From Flavobacterium suncheonense GH29-5 = DSM 17707 (GTDB taxonomy: Bacteria; Bacteroidota; Bacteroidia; Flavobacteriales; Flavobacteriaceae): DNA of 64,000 nucleotides. Below are positions 36,939 to 46,205 of this stretch, piece after piece. The notes beneath the pieces were generated by a model that was given only the letters and a program-made list of their open reading frames with translations, did not search any database and was not told the DNA's origin. The stretch covers positions 124,001 through 188,000 of the forward strand of contig NZ_AUCZ01000004.1 of assembly GCF_000430025.1 (NCBI RefSeq). Direction: 5' to 3'. The translations under genes were made by a program, and so were the position numbers. Position 1 is the first letter of the stretch; each line of letters opens with the position of its first letter.

Positions 36939-37418
36939 ATGATTAGAAAAACTTTCGGAATGTTGGCGGTTGCTGCGTTAGTATTGTCAACATCTTGTAA
37001 AAACGAAAATGCTTCGGACAAAATCAATCCGGAGAATGTTGCCAAAGCAGAACAGGAAAAAGCTGCTGCCGGAGAACTTCCGGTAATTAAATTCAATGAA
37101 ACCGAACACGATTTCGGAACCATCAACGAAGGCGATAAAGTTGAAACGACTTTCAGCATTACCAATGAAGGTAAAGCCGATTTAATCATCATTAACGCAC
37201 AGGGAAGTTGTGGTTGTACTGTTCCGGAATGGCCAAAAGAGCCAATTAAACCGGGTGCTTCTGCGGATATGAAAGTTACGTTCAATTCATCAGGGAAAAC
37301 AGGACAACAACAAAAAACCGTTACTCTAACTACCAACACGGCAGAAGGTACAGAAAAAGTAACGATTAAAGCAAATGTTACACCAAAAGCAGACGGAACT
37401 ACTCCGGCTGTACACTAA
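36939..37418 (+). CDS. DUF1573 lipoprotein
   Basis: The 159-residue lipoprotein (lipobox LSTSC, Cys20) has an Ala/Glu-rich linker and one immunoglobulin-like DUF1573 domain with the diagnostic EHDFGTINEGD and ITNEGKADL segments and the disulfide-type GSCGCTVPEWP motif. DUF1573 domains are related to ASPM-SPD-2-Hydin folds. Function is not established. It sits between nusB and yajC (14- and 12-base gaps) and is probably co-transcribed with them. Confidence 0.92.
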   Translation: MIRKTFGMLAVAALVLSTSCKNENASDKINPENVAKAEQEKAAAGELPVIKFNETEHDFGTINEGDKVETTFSITNEGKADLIIINAQGSCGCTVPEWPKEPIKPGASADMKVTFNSSGKTGQQQKTVTLTTNTAEGTEKVTIKANVTPKADGTTPAVH

Positions 37419-37430
37419 AAAAATACAGAT

Positions 37431-37706
37431 ATGGGACAATTAGGTTCAATGTTACCTTTGTTGTTAATGTTTGTGGTGGTTTATTTTTTAATGATCCGTC
37501 CGCAACAACAAAGAGCTAAAAAGGAAAAAGAGTTTGAAGCTGCTTTGAAAGTAGGAGATAAAATCATCACAAAATCAGGAATTCACGGAAAAATTGCCGA
37601 ATTATACGAAGATTCAGTAGTGGTGGAAACCATGGCCGGTAAAATTAAAATGGAGCGTTCTGCAATTTCCATGGAATTGAGCCAGAAAGTGAACAAAGCA
37701 AGCTAA
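37431..37706 (+). CDS. yajC: Sec translocase accessory subunit YajC
   Basis: YajC associates with SecDF in the inner membrane. The 91-residue protein has one N-terminal transmembrane helix (MLPLLLMFVVVYFLMIRPQQQ) running into the conserved RPQQQRAKKEKEF motif, then a cytosolic beta-domain (VGDKIITKSGIHGKI). It is the last gene of the nusB unit; coaE, which often follows in relatives, is absent here and a terminator closes the unit. Confidence 0.96.
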   Translation: MGQLGSMLPLLLMFVVVYFLMIRPQQQRAKKEKEFEAALKVGDKIITKSGIHGKIAELYEDSVVVETMAGKIKMERSAISMELSQKVNKAS

Positions 37707-37727
37707 TACTTTTTAGGTATAAAAATA

Positions 37728-37758
37728 AAAAGCCTCCTTTTTCCGGAGGCTTTTTTTA
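37728..37758. terminator. Bidirectional terminator between yajC and the YdeI-like gene
   Basis: AAAAAGCCTCC and GGAGGCTTTTT pair around TTTTTCC with T-runs on both strands. It overlaps the last codon of the convergent YdeI-like gene. Confidence 0.9.
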
Positions 37759-38343
37759 TGAACGGTATTTGTCATTAAGTCCTTTGCCTTCTAAAACCAT
37801 CGGCTTTATTTTTTCGATGCGGCTCAGTTTTGTTTTTTCCTGTTTAGCCGATTCGATATGTTCCAGAAATTCGCGCTGTTTGTAAGGTGTAAAGGCTTCA
37901 AATGCTGATTTTAGGGCTTTATCGGCTTTTAATTCGGCGTTCCATAATTCGGAAACAATTTCTTCTTTCTTTTCGGGTTTGATGGCCAGACCGGCTTTCT
38001 CATTGGCAATAGCTTCGTTGATGTACTGCAGTATGGCTTTTTCGTTTTTCAGAATTTCTTCTTTCGATTCAAACCGCCACTGACGCAAGGCTTTGGTAAC
38101 ACCTTCGTTGGCATTAACCAGTACTTTTTTGTCATCTTTCAGAAACACACCATTAAAGAACCAAATACCAACGTATGATTTAAAACCGCCAACTCCCACC
38201 ACATTTTTTTTGTTGATGGTGTACACCGGGCCGCCCCATTTGGTCATTTCTTCCAGTTCGGTTTTGTCAATAATGGATTTCAGAATGCCCAATTCTTCTT
38301 CCCATTGGTTGGTTTTGTTCCACGGATTTTTATCTTCTTTCAT
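37756..38343 (-). CDS. YdeI/OmpD-associated family protein
   Basis: The 195-residue cytosolic protein combines a DUF1801-type domain (~1-115; MTKWGGPVYTINKKNVVGVGGFKSYVGIWFF) with a C-terminal Omp-associated helical segment (KSAFEAFTPYKQREFLEHIESAKQEKTKLSRIEKI), the usual YdeI pattern. Family function is poorly understood. It is transcribed alone, with its stop inside the yajC terminator. Confidence 0.88.
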   Translation of the reverse strand: MKEDKNPWNKTNQWEEELGILKSIIDKTELEEMTKWGGPVYTINKKNVVGVGGFKSYVGIWFFNGVFLKDDKKVLVNANEGVTKALRQWRFESKEEILKNEKAILQYINEAIANEKAGLAIKPEKKEEIVSELWNAELKADKALKSAFEAFTPYKQREFLEHIESAKQEKTKLSRIEKIKPMVLEGKGLNDKYRS

Positions 38344-38404
38344 TTGGGTCGTTTAAAGTTCAAAAGTTTACGGTACACTGAAATTTACGCACTGCGACTA
38401 CTAA

Positions 38405-39652
38405 CTACTTCTTATACTTTTCAGCCGTTAATTCGGCAATTCGTACAATTACATCAATAGCTTTCTGCATACTTTCCACCGGAACGTATTCGTATTTTCC
38501 GTGGAAGTTGTGCCCGCCGGCGAAAATGTTCGGACATGGCAAGCCCATAAACGATAAACGGGAACCGTCCGTACCGCCGCGAATCGGTTTGATAATCGGT
38601 TTGATGTCTAAATCTTTCATGGCCTGTTCGGCTAAATCCACTATGTGCATCATCGGCTCCACTTTTTCACGCATGTTGTAGTATTGGTCTTTTACCTCAA
38701 TTTCCACAATGTCTGCGCCGAATTGTTTCGCATATTTTTTGTTGAATTTCTCGGCAATTTTAACCACTTTCTTTTTGCGTTTTTCAAACTTTTTGCGGTC
38801 GTGGTCGCGGATAATCAACTGAACGTTTGTTTCTTCGATGCTTCCGTCCAAATGTACCACGTGGAAGAAACCTTCATAACCCTTGGTTCTTTCCGGCACT
38901 TCGTCTTTCGGTAATTTCGAAATGTATTTGGTCGCCAAAAGCATCGAGTTAATCATTTTGCCTTTCGCATAGCCCGGATGCACACTTTTCCCTTTGAATT
39001 TCAGTTTCACACCCGCCGCGTTGAAGTTCTCGTATTCCAGTTCGCCAATCTGGCTGCCGTCCATGGTATAAGCCCAATCGCAGCCGAATTTCTCCACATC
39101 GAAAAAGTCCGCACCGCGACCGATTTCCTCATCCGGCGTAAAACCTACTTTCAGCGTTCCGTGCTTAATCTGCGGGTTTTTAATCAGGTATTCTATGGCG
39201 GTAACAATCTCCGTTACACCGGCTTTGTCGTCGGCGCCCAATAAGGTGGTTCCGTCGGTTGTAATTAAAGTTTGCCCTTTATACAACAATAAATCTTCAA
39301 AGTATGAAGGTGATAAAACAATGTTCTGTTCTTTGTTTAAAATGATATCTTTTCCGTCGTAATTCGGAACGATTTGCGGTTTTACATTTGCTCCCGTGAA
39401 ATCCGGCGTAGTGTCGAAATGTGACACGAAACCAATTGTTGGTACCTCATAATCCAGATTACTTGGCAAAGTGGCCTGAATGTATGATTTGTCGTCGATG
39501 GTAACGTCTTGTAAACCAATCGCTTTCAGTTCTTCGACTAATTTATTGGCCAAATCCCATTGTTTAGCAGTACTCGGCGTTGTGGCTGAATTCGGGTCAG
39601 ATTCCGTATCTACAGTAACATAACTGATGAAACGGTCGATTATATGTTGCAT
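38405..39652 (-). CDS. pepT: Peptidase T (tripeptide aminopeptidase)
   Basis: PepT removes the N-terminal residue of tripeptides using two zinc ions. The 415-residue M20 enzyme shows the metal ligands HFDT (the first His), GADDKAG (bridging Asp) and TPDEEIGRG (catalytic and ligand Glu), plus the TMDGS and GGTDGSRLSFMGLPCPN segments. It has no signal peptide, so it is cytosolic. A perfect -7 box lies just upstream. Confidence 0.96.
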   Translation of the reverse strand: MQHIIDRFISYVTVDTESDPNSATTPSTAKQWDLANKLVEELKAIGLQDVTIDDKSYIQATLPSNLDYEVPTIGFVSHFDTTPDFTGANVKPQIVPNYDGKDIILNKEQNIVLSPSYFEDLLLYKGQTLITTDGTTLLGADDKAGVTEIVTAIEYLIKNPQIKHGTLKVGFTPDEEIGRGADFFDVEKFGCDWAYTMDGSQIGELEYENFNAAGVKLKFKGKSVHPGYAKGKMINSMLLATKYISKLPKDEVPERTKGYEGFFHVVHLDGSIEETNVQLIIRDHDRKKFEKRKKKVVKIAEKFNKKYAKQFGADIVEIEVKDQYYNMREKVEPMMHIVDLAEQAMKDLDIKPIIKPIRGGTDGSRLSFMGLPCPNIFAGGHNFHGKYEYVPVESMQKAIDVIVRIAELTAEKYKK

Positions 39653-39674
39653 GATGTCTGTTTTTTAGGCGTAA

Positions 39675-39682
39675 CAAAGATA
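39675..39682 (-). promoter_or_regulatory. -7 box for pepT
   Basis: Minus-strand TATCTTTG lies 23 bases upstream of the pepT ATG. Confidence 0.65.
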
Positions 39683-39733
39683 AAGATTTGCTCAGTTAGT
39701 TGCGATGAAATTCTACTTAATTACGAAGTATTT

Positions 39734-40711
39734 CTATGGTTTTATTTGCTTTTGTTTAAGCTTTTCCTGCTTTTTGAAATAGCCCCGGAAAAAGATATTG
39801 TGTTTCAGTGCTTCCAGATTCTGATTGAGCTGGATGCTGGCTTTGTTAATGTTGGTCATGGTCGAATCGATTTTCTGCACCAGTTTCGGATCGTTGGATA
39901 AATAATTGATGGCACCTTTGCCTTGTTTTGCGTTTAAAATGGTGGTATTCAGGTTGTCCACCACGCTGTCAATTCCGGTGCTGGTTTTTTCAAGATTGAA
40001 GACAATGTGCTTGATTTTTTGGGCAACCATTGTATCGTTAACGACGCCGACCACATTGTTTTTGTTGTTCAAAGAACCAATCAGTTGTTTTAAATTCGCC
40101 ACCGATTCGGACGTTCCTTTACTGGTTATTTTTAAATAGTTGAGCGTTTCTTTCAGGTCGTTGGCCATTTCCTTGTCGTTCAGCAGTAAACCGATGGTAC
40201 CTTTTCCGTCTGTGATTTCTTTAGTGATTTTGATTAAATCGGCAGTTAGAATAGCGGCATTTTCGTTGGTTACATTCAGGGTTTTCAGAATATCATCAGT
40301 TCGCACCCGACTGAACGACTGAATCACATCGCCCGATTTTACCGGTTCGGCATTACCTTCTCCCGGCATGATGTTGATAATCATGTTGCCCACCAATCCG
40401 TCAGAGCTTATCGTGGCAATCGCATTTTTCCGGATATGCGGCAGGATTTTGCTGTTGATGAGCATATCGACCTGTATCGTCGTGTCGTTAATCATTTCGA
40501 TATTTTTCACCGTTCCGGCATTAATCCCGGAATACCGCACGTTATTGCCCAATTGTAAGCCGTTAACATTGTTAAAGATGGCGCTTATCTGCGTTTGTTT
40601 GCCAAACATGTTCTGTTTTTTTCCCACGAAATAAACCGCCGTCACAAACAGCAGTGTACCGAGGAGCACAAAAAAGCCTAATTGTATTTTCTGAGCGTTT
40701 GTTTTTTCCAT
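39734..40711 (-). CDS. MlaD-type MCE-domain lipid transport protein
   Basis: The 325-residue protein has one N-terminal membrane anchor (~10-30), an MCE domain (~38-115; ISAIFNNVNGLQLGNNVRYSGINAGTV) and a long helical C-terminus (~150-325). It is the periplasmic substrate-binding part of an Mla-like ABC system that moves phospholipids between inner and outer membrane. The gene starts 6 bases after the ATPase gene ends, forming a permease-ATPase-MCE operon. The C-terminal helices would form the hydrophobic channel or needle seen in longer MCE proteins. Confidence 0.93.
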   Translation of the reverse strand: MEKTNAQKIQLGFFVLLGTLLFVTAVYFVGKKQNMFGKQTQISAIFNNVNGLQLGNNVRYSGINAGTVKNIEMINDTTIQVDMLINSKILPHIRKNAIATISSDGLVGNMIINIMPGEGNAEPVKSGDVIQSFSRVRTDDILKTLNVTNENAAILTADLIKITKEITDGKGTIGLLLNDKEMANDLKETLNYLKITSKGTSESVANLKQLIGSLNNKNNVVGVVNDTMVAQKIKHIVFNLEKTSTGIDSVVDNLNTTILNAKQGKGAINYLSNDPKLVQKIDSTMTNINKASIQLNQNLEALKHNIFFRGYFKKQEKLKQKQIKP

Positions 40712-40717
40712 ACTTGT

Positions 40718-41467
40718 TTATTTAAAGAAAGCCGCTACTTTAGGATCTTTCGATTCCGACAGTTCTTTGAAAGTGCCTTCCGCATAATTAATACCGTCCA
40801 CCAGCAAAATCATCTTATTGGCGATTACCCGCGCACAATCCACATCGTGCGTAATGATAATCGACGAGGTTTTGTACTCTTTCTGAATCGACTGCATCAG
40901 TAAAATGATTTCTTTGGAGGTGATAGGGTCGAGCCCGGTTGTGGGTTCGTCGTATAAAATAATTTTGGGTTTCAGGATTAAGGTTCTGGCTAACGCCACT
41001 CTTCGTTTCATTCCGCCGGATAATTCGCTGGGCATTAAATCGACGGCGCTTTCCAGGCCTACGTTTTTTAGCGCTTCCATAACCAACGGCGTGGTGTCTT
41101 CAATAATCCCGAATTTTTTGGTGTGTCTTCGCAACGGGAATTCGAGATTTTCCCGTACCGACATCGAATCGTACAAAGCGCTGCCCTGAAACAGGAAGCC
41201 TATTTCGGTGCGCAAATCGTCCAGTTCGTCTTTTTCCAGTGCCATTACGTCTTTCCCCATAACGGTAATGCTGCCGCTGTCCGCCTGTTCCAAACCGATG
41301 AGGCATTTAATCATTACTGATTTTCCGGAGCCGGATTTGCCCATTACCACCAGATTTTCCCCTTCTTTTAAAGTCAGGTTAAAACCGTCCAAAACACAGT
41401 TGGATCCGTAACTTTTTTTCAGGTTTCGGATTTCAATGATAGGCGTATTGCTGGTTGTGGTCATCAT
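40718..41467 (-). CDS. Mla-type ABC transporter ATP-binding protein
   Basis: This 249-residue ATPase is of the MlaF/Ttg2A group. Walker A is GKSGSGKS, the signature LSGGMKRRVALART (the GGM variant typical of MlaF), Walker B ILYDEPTTGLDP and the H-loop ITHD. It overlaps the permease gene by 4 bases and is followed by the MCE gene, so the three proteins form one inner-membrane complex energising lipid transport. Confidence 0.95.
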   Translation of the reverse strand: MMTTTSNTPIIEIRNLKKSYGSNCVLDGFNLTLKEGENLVVMGKSGSGKSVMIKCLIGLEQADSGSITVMGKDVMALEKDELDDLRTEIGFLFQGSALYDSMSVRENLEFPLRRHTKKFGIIEDTTPLVMEALKNVGLESAVDLMPSELSGGMKRRVALARTLILKPKIILYDEPTTGLDPITSKEIILLMQSIQKEYKTSSIIITHDVDCARVIANKMILLVDGINYAEGTFKELSESKDPKVAAFFK

Positions 41468-42246
41468 TCGTGATAAAAAATATCGGTTACAAATACAGCA
41501 ACAAAATCAATAATAAAAAGCAGCATCGACGTGTACACCACCGCTGAATTAGCCGCCAATCCGACGCCAGCTGTTCCTTTTTTACAATAATAGCCTTTAT
41601 AACAGCCTACGAGTCCGATGGCAAAACCAAAGAAAAACGATTTGATGGTAGCCGGAACCAGATCGCTAAATTTCAGCGCTTCAAACACCTGATTGAAATA
41701 GAGTTGAAACGACACATTTCCTTTGAGATTTTCGACCAGAAAAGATCCGTAAAGTGCGATGGCATCCCCAAAAAGAACCAATAAAGGAAGCATTAGGGTT
41801 GTGGCCAAAATCCGGGTAACGACCAAATATTTGAAAGGATTCGTTCCGGAAACATCCATAGCGTCGATTTGTTCGGTTACGCGCATGGAACCCAATTCCG
41901 CACCAATTCCCGATCCGATTCTTCCGGCACAAATCAGTGAAGTGATAATCGGGCCAATTTCGCGGATAATGGAAATGCTAATCATCGAAGGCATCCAGGA
42001 AACGGCGCCAAATTCCTGTAAGGTCGGTCGGGATTGCAAATCAAAAACCAACCCGATGATAAAACCCGTAACGCCAACAAGTAACAACGAACGATTGCCC
42101 ATATTGTAGCATTGCCTTAGCAACTCTTTTCCTTCAAACGGAGTCTTGAAAAGTTCTTTAAAAAAGTTGCCCGCAAAATAGGAAAGCTCTCCGATTTCGA
42201 TTAAAAAGGCTTCAAAATTCCGACTTATTTTGGAGAATGCAGACAT
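41464..42246 (-). CDS. MlaE-type ABC transporter permease
   Basis: The 260-residue permease has five or six transmembrane helices and the MlaE signature region IREIGPIITSLICAGRIGSGIGAELGSMRVTEQIDAM, whose E-x-x-x-G segment contacts the ATPase. First gene of the mla-like operon (4-base overlap with the ATPase gene). A perfect -7 box lies 31 bases upstream. In Gram-negative bacteria this system maintains outer-membrane lipid asymmetry. Confidence 0.94.
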   Translation of the reverse strand: MSAFSKISRNFEAFLIEIGELSYFAGNFFKELFKTPFEGKELLRQCYNMGNRSLLLVGVTGFIIGLVFDLQSRPTLQEFGAVSWMPSMISISIIREIGPIITSLICAGRIGSGIGAELGSMRVTEQIDAMDVSGTNPFKYLVVTRILATTLMLPLLVLFGDAIALYGSFLVENLKGNVSFQLYFNQVFEALKFSDLVPATIKSFFFGFAIGLVGCYKGYYCKKGTAGVGLAANSAVVYTSMLLFIIDFVAVFVTDIFYHE

Positions 42247-42276
42247 AAAGAGGAACAGTTATGCTCAACTACTACC

Positions 42277-42284
42277 CAAATATA
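42277..42284 (-). promoter_or_regulatory. -7 box for the Mla-like operon
   Basis: Minus-strand TATATTTG is a perfect TAnnTTTG match, 31 bases from the permease ATG. Confidence 0.65.
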
Positions 42285-42322
42285 CTATTTTTCTGTAAGA
42301 CTTTGGCTTTAAAGAATATGAA

Positions 42323-42354
42323 AAAATCCGCTTTGCCGGAACAAAACGGATTTC
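42323..42354 (-). terminator. Intrinsic terminator of the M28 peptidase gene
   Basis: AAATCCG and CGGATTT pair around a loop that itself contains TTTGCCGGAACAAAA. On the minus strand a T-run follows, 21 bases after the stop. Confidence 0.75.
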
Positions 42355-42374
42355 TTTTACAATGCTTTATTTGT

Positions 42375-44594
42375 TTAGAAAGTAACCTTAGCGGTCATCG
42401 TTTTTCCGTTTCGGATAAAAGTTACTTCTCTTTCATCACCGGCATTCAGTTTGGAAAGGCATTCCATATAGCTGTACACTTCTTTTACGGTGCAGTCACC
42501 GATTTTGGTAATTACATCACCAGCCTGAATTCCGGCTTGTTGGGCCGGGCGGTTTTCGGTTACACCATCCACGTGCAAACCATCGCCGTGATCGGTATAA
42601 TCCGGCATGATGCCTAAAGTGACTTTGTATTTCGGAACTATTTTCTCGGCGTTGATTTTCGTTTTGGTGAACTCGATTTTATCCAGATTACCGATAGCAT
42701 TTACCGTTCTGAAAACGTATTCCACAATTGAAGTTACGCCATTGTAATTGATTTTTGCTTCATCGTCGCTCGGTTTGTGATAATCCTGATGCGTGCCTGT
42801 AAAGAAAAACAGTACCGGAATATCTTTCAGGTAAAACGAAGTGTGATCAGAAGGCCCGATACCGCCGGTTTCCTGAGTGATGTTGAATCCGGCCGGTTTG
42901 TTCTTTTCGATGATATCCGGGAAGGAAGGGCAGGTTCCGGTTCCGCCGATTACTAAGGATTTTTTATCGTCTAAGCGGCCGATCATGTCCATGTTAATCA
43001 TGGCTTCCACATTCGGATACAGTTTTTTTAAGGTCGAGGCCATGTGTTTGGAGCCGATTAAACCGTCTTCTTCCCCGGAAAACAAGGCAAAAATGATGTT
43101 GACGTTTTCCTTGGTTTTGTTTTGCGAATACATTCGGGCGAGTTCTAAAACCCCGGCAACTCCGGAAGCATTGTCATCAGCTCCGTTGTGGATTTCGCCT
43201 TCGGAATTCATTTTGGTGGAATGATGATGTTCGTTCAGTCCCAAATGATCGTAATGTGCGCCGATAACAATAGTACGTTTGGCTTTGTTGTCTAAATAGG
43301 CGATGACATTGCTGCCGTTATTCGGTTTTCCTTTGGAAATCGTGTCGTGCGGATTCAGGCGAACGGCATAGGTAAACGGTTGCTGAAATGATTTCTGATA
43401 GGGTTTCAGCCCCAGTTTTCTGAATTCCTTTTCGATGTACTGAGCCGCCAGTTTTTCGCCTTGGGAACCGGTCAATCTTCCTTTTAAGTCATCGGAAGCT
43501 AAATAGGAAATGTGTTTTTTCAGGTTTGCCGGATTAACAGTTTCGGCTTCGTCGGTGTCGACCCAATCGGCTATGAAAACATTGGTTTCACGGGCTTTTC
43601 CCTGTTGACGGTTGCTGGAGAAAACCAGTTTTTTGCCATCGGGCGAAAACATCGGAAAGGCATTGAATTCACTCTCCCAGGTGATTTGTCTTAATCCGGT
43701 TCCGTCAGTGTTAATCATATACAACTGAAAATCATAACCTCTGGTGGCATGATGATTCGAAGAGAAAATGATTTTTTTATCAGAAGGATGGAAGTAAGGC
43801 GCCCAGTTGGCTTTGCCTAAATTTGTTACCTGTTTTAAATCCGAACCGTCGATGTTGCAGGTGTAGATTTCCATATTGGTCGGCATTACCAGGTTTTCGG
43901 CCAACAAATCTTTGTATTCCTTTATTTCGACTTCCGTTTTAGGTCTGGACGAACGGAATACCAGTTTTTTGCTGTCGTGTGAAAAGAAACAGCCACCGTC
44001 ATAACCCAATCCGTTTGTGATTTGTTTCAGGTTGCTTCCGTCAATATCCATGGTCCAGATTTCCAGATCGCCGCTGCGGATGCTGGTAAACGCGATTTTC
44101 TTTCCGTCGGGGGAAACAACCGCTTCAGCATCATATCCCGGAGAATTGGTTAATTGTTTTACGATGTTTCCCTGTTTGTCGGCCATGTAAATCTCAAACT
44201 CCGGATAAATTGCCCAAAGGTATTTACCGTCTTTAGGTTTTGGCGGAGCGGGGCAGGCGTGGTTAGCCGCGTGCGTTGAGGCGTACAGAATGTGTTTTCC
44301 GTCCGGCATGAAATAGGAGCAGGTGGTTCTTCCTTTTCCGGTGGAAACCAGTTTGAGGCTTTTGGAATCAATATTGGGTTGGGTCAAATCCAATGAATAA
44401 ATCTGATCGCATTCCACACCCAAATCGGGATTGGTAACCTGAAGGGTTAAGGATTTTCCGTCCGGGCTGAAATACGCTTCGGCATTGTCGCCGCCAAAAG
44501 TGAGTTTACGGATGTTTTTGAGGTTTTTTTCCTGAGCCTGACTTGTAAAAGTTGCCGCAGTCAGTAGAAAAAGGGTTATATTTCTGATAAACAT
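42375..44594 (-). CDS. Secreted TolB-propeller / M28 aminopeptidase / PDZ protein
   Basis: Three modules follow a signal peptide (MFIRNITLFLLTAATFTSQAQ) in this 739-residue protein. Residues ~27-345 hold WD40-like/TolB repeats (FSPDGKSL, VSPDGKKIAF, FSPDGKKLVF). Residues ~360-640 form an M28 zinc aminopeptidase with ligands His447 (GAHYDH), Asp474 (GADDNASG), Glu508/509 (FSGEED), Asp536 (NMDMIGR) and the SDHTSF histidine. The C-terminus (~650-739) is a PDZ domain (GLHVDGVTENRPAQQAGIQAGDVI). No T9SS domain is present, so it is probably periplasmic. The propeller may gate or bind the peptide substrate. Confidence 0.93.
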   Translation of the reverse strand: MFIRNITLFLLTAATFTSQAQEKNLKNIRKLTFGGDNAEAYFSPDGKSLTLQVTNPDLGVECDQIYSLDLTQPNIDSKSLKLVSTGKGRTTCSYFMPDGKHILYASTHAANHACPAPPKPKDGKYLWAIYPEFEIYMADKQGNIVKQLTNSPGYDAEAVVSPDGKKIAFTSIRSGDLEIWTMDIDGSNLKQITNGLGYDGGCFFSHDSKKLVFRSSRPKTEVEIKEYKDLLAENLVMPTNMEIYTCNIDGSDLKQVTNLGKANWAPYFHPSDKKIIFSSNHHATRGYDFQLYMINTDGTGLRQITWESEFNAFPMFSPDGKKLVFSSNRQQGKARETNVFIADWVDTDEAETVNPANLKKHISYLASDDLKGRLTGSQGEKLAAQYIEKEFRKLGLKPYQKSFQQPFTYAVRLNPHDTISKGKPNNGSNVIAYLDNKAKRTIVIGAHYDHLGLNEHHHSTKMNSEGEIHNGADDNASGVAGVLELARMYSQNKTKENVNIIFALFSGEEDGLIGSKHMASTLKKLYPNVEAMINMDMIGRLDDKKSLVIGGTGTCPSFPDIIEKNKPAGFNITQETGGIGPSDHTSFYLKDIPVLFFFTGTHQDYHKPSDDEAKINYNGVTSIVEYVFRTVNAIGNLDKIEFTKTKINAEKIVPKYKVTLGIMPDYTDHGDGLHVDGVTENRPAQQAGIQAGDVITKIGDCTVKEVYSYMECLSKLNAGDEREVTFIRNGKTMTAKVTF

Positions 44595-44648
44595 AATTGA
44601 GTGGTTTTATCTTACTAAAATAGCAAATTTGAATGGGTTTAAATAAAA

Positions 44649-44677
44649 AAATCCGTTCTGCTTTCACAAAACGGATT
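44649..44677 (-). terminator. Intrinsic terminator of lpdA
   Basis: AATCCGTT and AACGGATT pair around CTGCTTTCACAA. On the minus strand a T-run follows, 29 bases after the lpdA stop. Confidence 0.78.
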
Positions 44678-44705
44678 GTCAATATTTCTGAATTCTAACT
44701 TCTAA

Positions 44706-46094
44706 TTACAAGTGGATTACTTCACCGTACGCATCGGCAACCGCTTCCATCACCGCTTCACTCATGGTAGGGTGCGGGTGAACGGCTTTCAGGATTTCGT
44801 GCCCTGTAGTTTCCAGTTTACGGGCTACAACAGCTTCTGCAATCATATCGGTTACGCCGGCACCAATCATGTGGCAGCCTAACCATTCGCCGTATTTGGC
44901 ATCAAAAATTACTTTTACGAAACCGTCTGGTGTTCCCGCTGCTTTTGCTTTTCCTGAAGCTGAGAACGGGAATTTACCAACTTTGATTTCGTATCCTTTT
45001 TCTTTTGCCGCTTTTTCAGTTAAACCTACCGAAGCAATTTCAGGTGTAGCATACGTACAACCCGGGATGTTTCCGTAATCTAACGGTTCAACGTGTAAAC
45101 CTGCGATTTTTTCCACACACAAAATTCCTTCAGCAGAAGCAACGTGTGCCAAAGCTTGTCCTGGCGTTACGTCTCCAATGGCGTAGTAACCCGGAACGTT
45201 GGTTTGGTAGTAGGCATTTACAAGGATTTTATCACGGTCTGTAGCGATACCTACTTCTTCCAATCCGATGTTTTCGATGTTGGTTTTGATTCCTACGGCT
45301 GAAAGTACGATATCTGCCTCAAGAATTTCTTCGCCTTTAGCTGTTTTCACCGTAGCTTTTACGCCTTTTCCGGAAGTGTCAACTTTTTCCACAGAAGCGT
45401 TGGTCATGATGTTGATGCCCGCTTTTTTCAGGGAACGCTCGAATTGTTTTGAGATGTCTTCGTCTTCTACCGGAACGATGTTTGGCATGAACTCCACGAT
45501 AGTAACCTCGGTTCCCATAGTGTTGTAGAAGTGCGCGAATTCCACTCCGATGGCTCCGGAACCTACTACAATCATTTTCTTAGGTTGCTCCGGTAATACC
45601 ATCGCCTGACGGTATCCGATTACTTTTTTACCGTCTTGTGGCAAATTAGGCAATTCTCTGGAACGCGCTCCGGTTGCAATGATGATATGGTCTGCGGAAT
45701 ATTCGGTTACTTTTCCGTCTGCAGCTGTAACGTCTACTTTTTTACCTGGTTTCACTTTTCCGAAACCGTCGATGACGTCGATTTTGTTTTTCTTCATTAA
45801 GAACTGAACACCTTTGCTCATTCCTTCTGCCACACCGCGGGAACGTGCGATAACGGCAGCAAAATCTTTATCGGCATTTTCTACTTTCAAACCGTAGTCG
45901 GAAGCATGTTTTAGGTAATCGAAAACCTGAGCGGATTTTAATAAGGCTTTGGTTGGGATACATCCCCAATTCAAACAGATTCCTCCAAGGTTTTCTTTTT
46001 CGATAACGGCTACTTTAAAGCCTAATTGTGATGCTCTGATGGCTGTTACATAACCTCCTGGACCACTTCCTAAAACAATAACGTCGTATTTCAT
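44706..46094 (-). CDS. lpdA: Dihydrolipoyl dehydrogenase (E3)
   Basis: E3 reoxidises dihydrolipoamide in the pyruvate, 2-oxoglutarate and branched-chain keto-acid dehydrogenase complexes. The 462-residue flavoprotein has the FAD motif GSGPGGYVTA, the redox disulfide in GGICLNWGCIPTKALL, the NAD motif GSGAIGVEFA, the second FAD segment YAIGDV, and the active-site His-Glu in HPHPTMSEAV. It is transcribed alone. A 6-base inverted repeat, CGTGTG/CACACG, lies in its leader at 46126-46142. Confidence 0.97.
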   Translation of the reverse strand: MKYDVIVLGSGPGGYVTAIRASQLGFKVAVIEKENLGGICLNWGCIPTKALLKSAQVFDYLKHASDYGLKVENADKDFAAVIARSRGVAEGMSKGVQFLMKKNKIDVIDGFGKVKPGKKVDVTAADGKVTEYSADHIIIATGARSRELPNLPQDGKKVIGYRQAMVLPEQPKKMIVVGSGAIGVEFAHFYNTMGTEVTIVEFMPNIVPVEDEDISKQFERSLKKAGINIMTNASVEKVDTSGKGVKATVKTAKGEEILEADIVLSAVGIKTNIENIGLEEVGIATDRDKILVNAYYQTNVPGYYAIGDVTPGQALAHVASAEGILCVEKIAGLHVEPLDYGNIPGCTYATPEIASVGLTEKAAKEKGYEIKVGKFPFSASGKAKAAGTPDGFVKVIFDAKYGEWLGCHMIGAGVTDMIAEAVVARKLETTGHEILKAVHPHPTMSEAVMEAVADAYGEVIHL

Positions 46095-46205
46095 TTTTTA
46101 GTCTTTTATTTGTTTTATGAAAAGCCGTGTGGTGCTCACACGTCCTTTCAAAGATTTATTTGGTTTAATTTCAGCGTACGAAAATAGGGATTAATTCGAG
46201 AATTA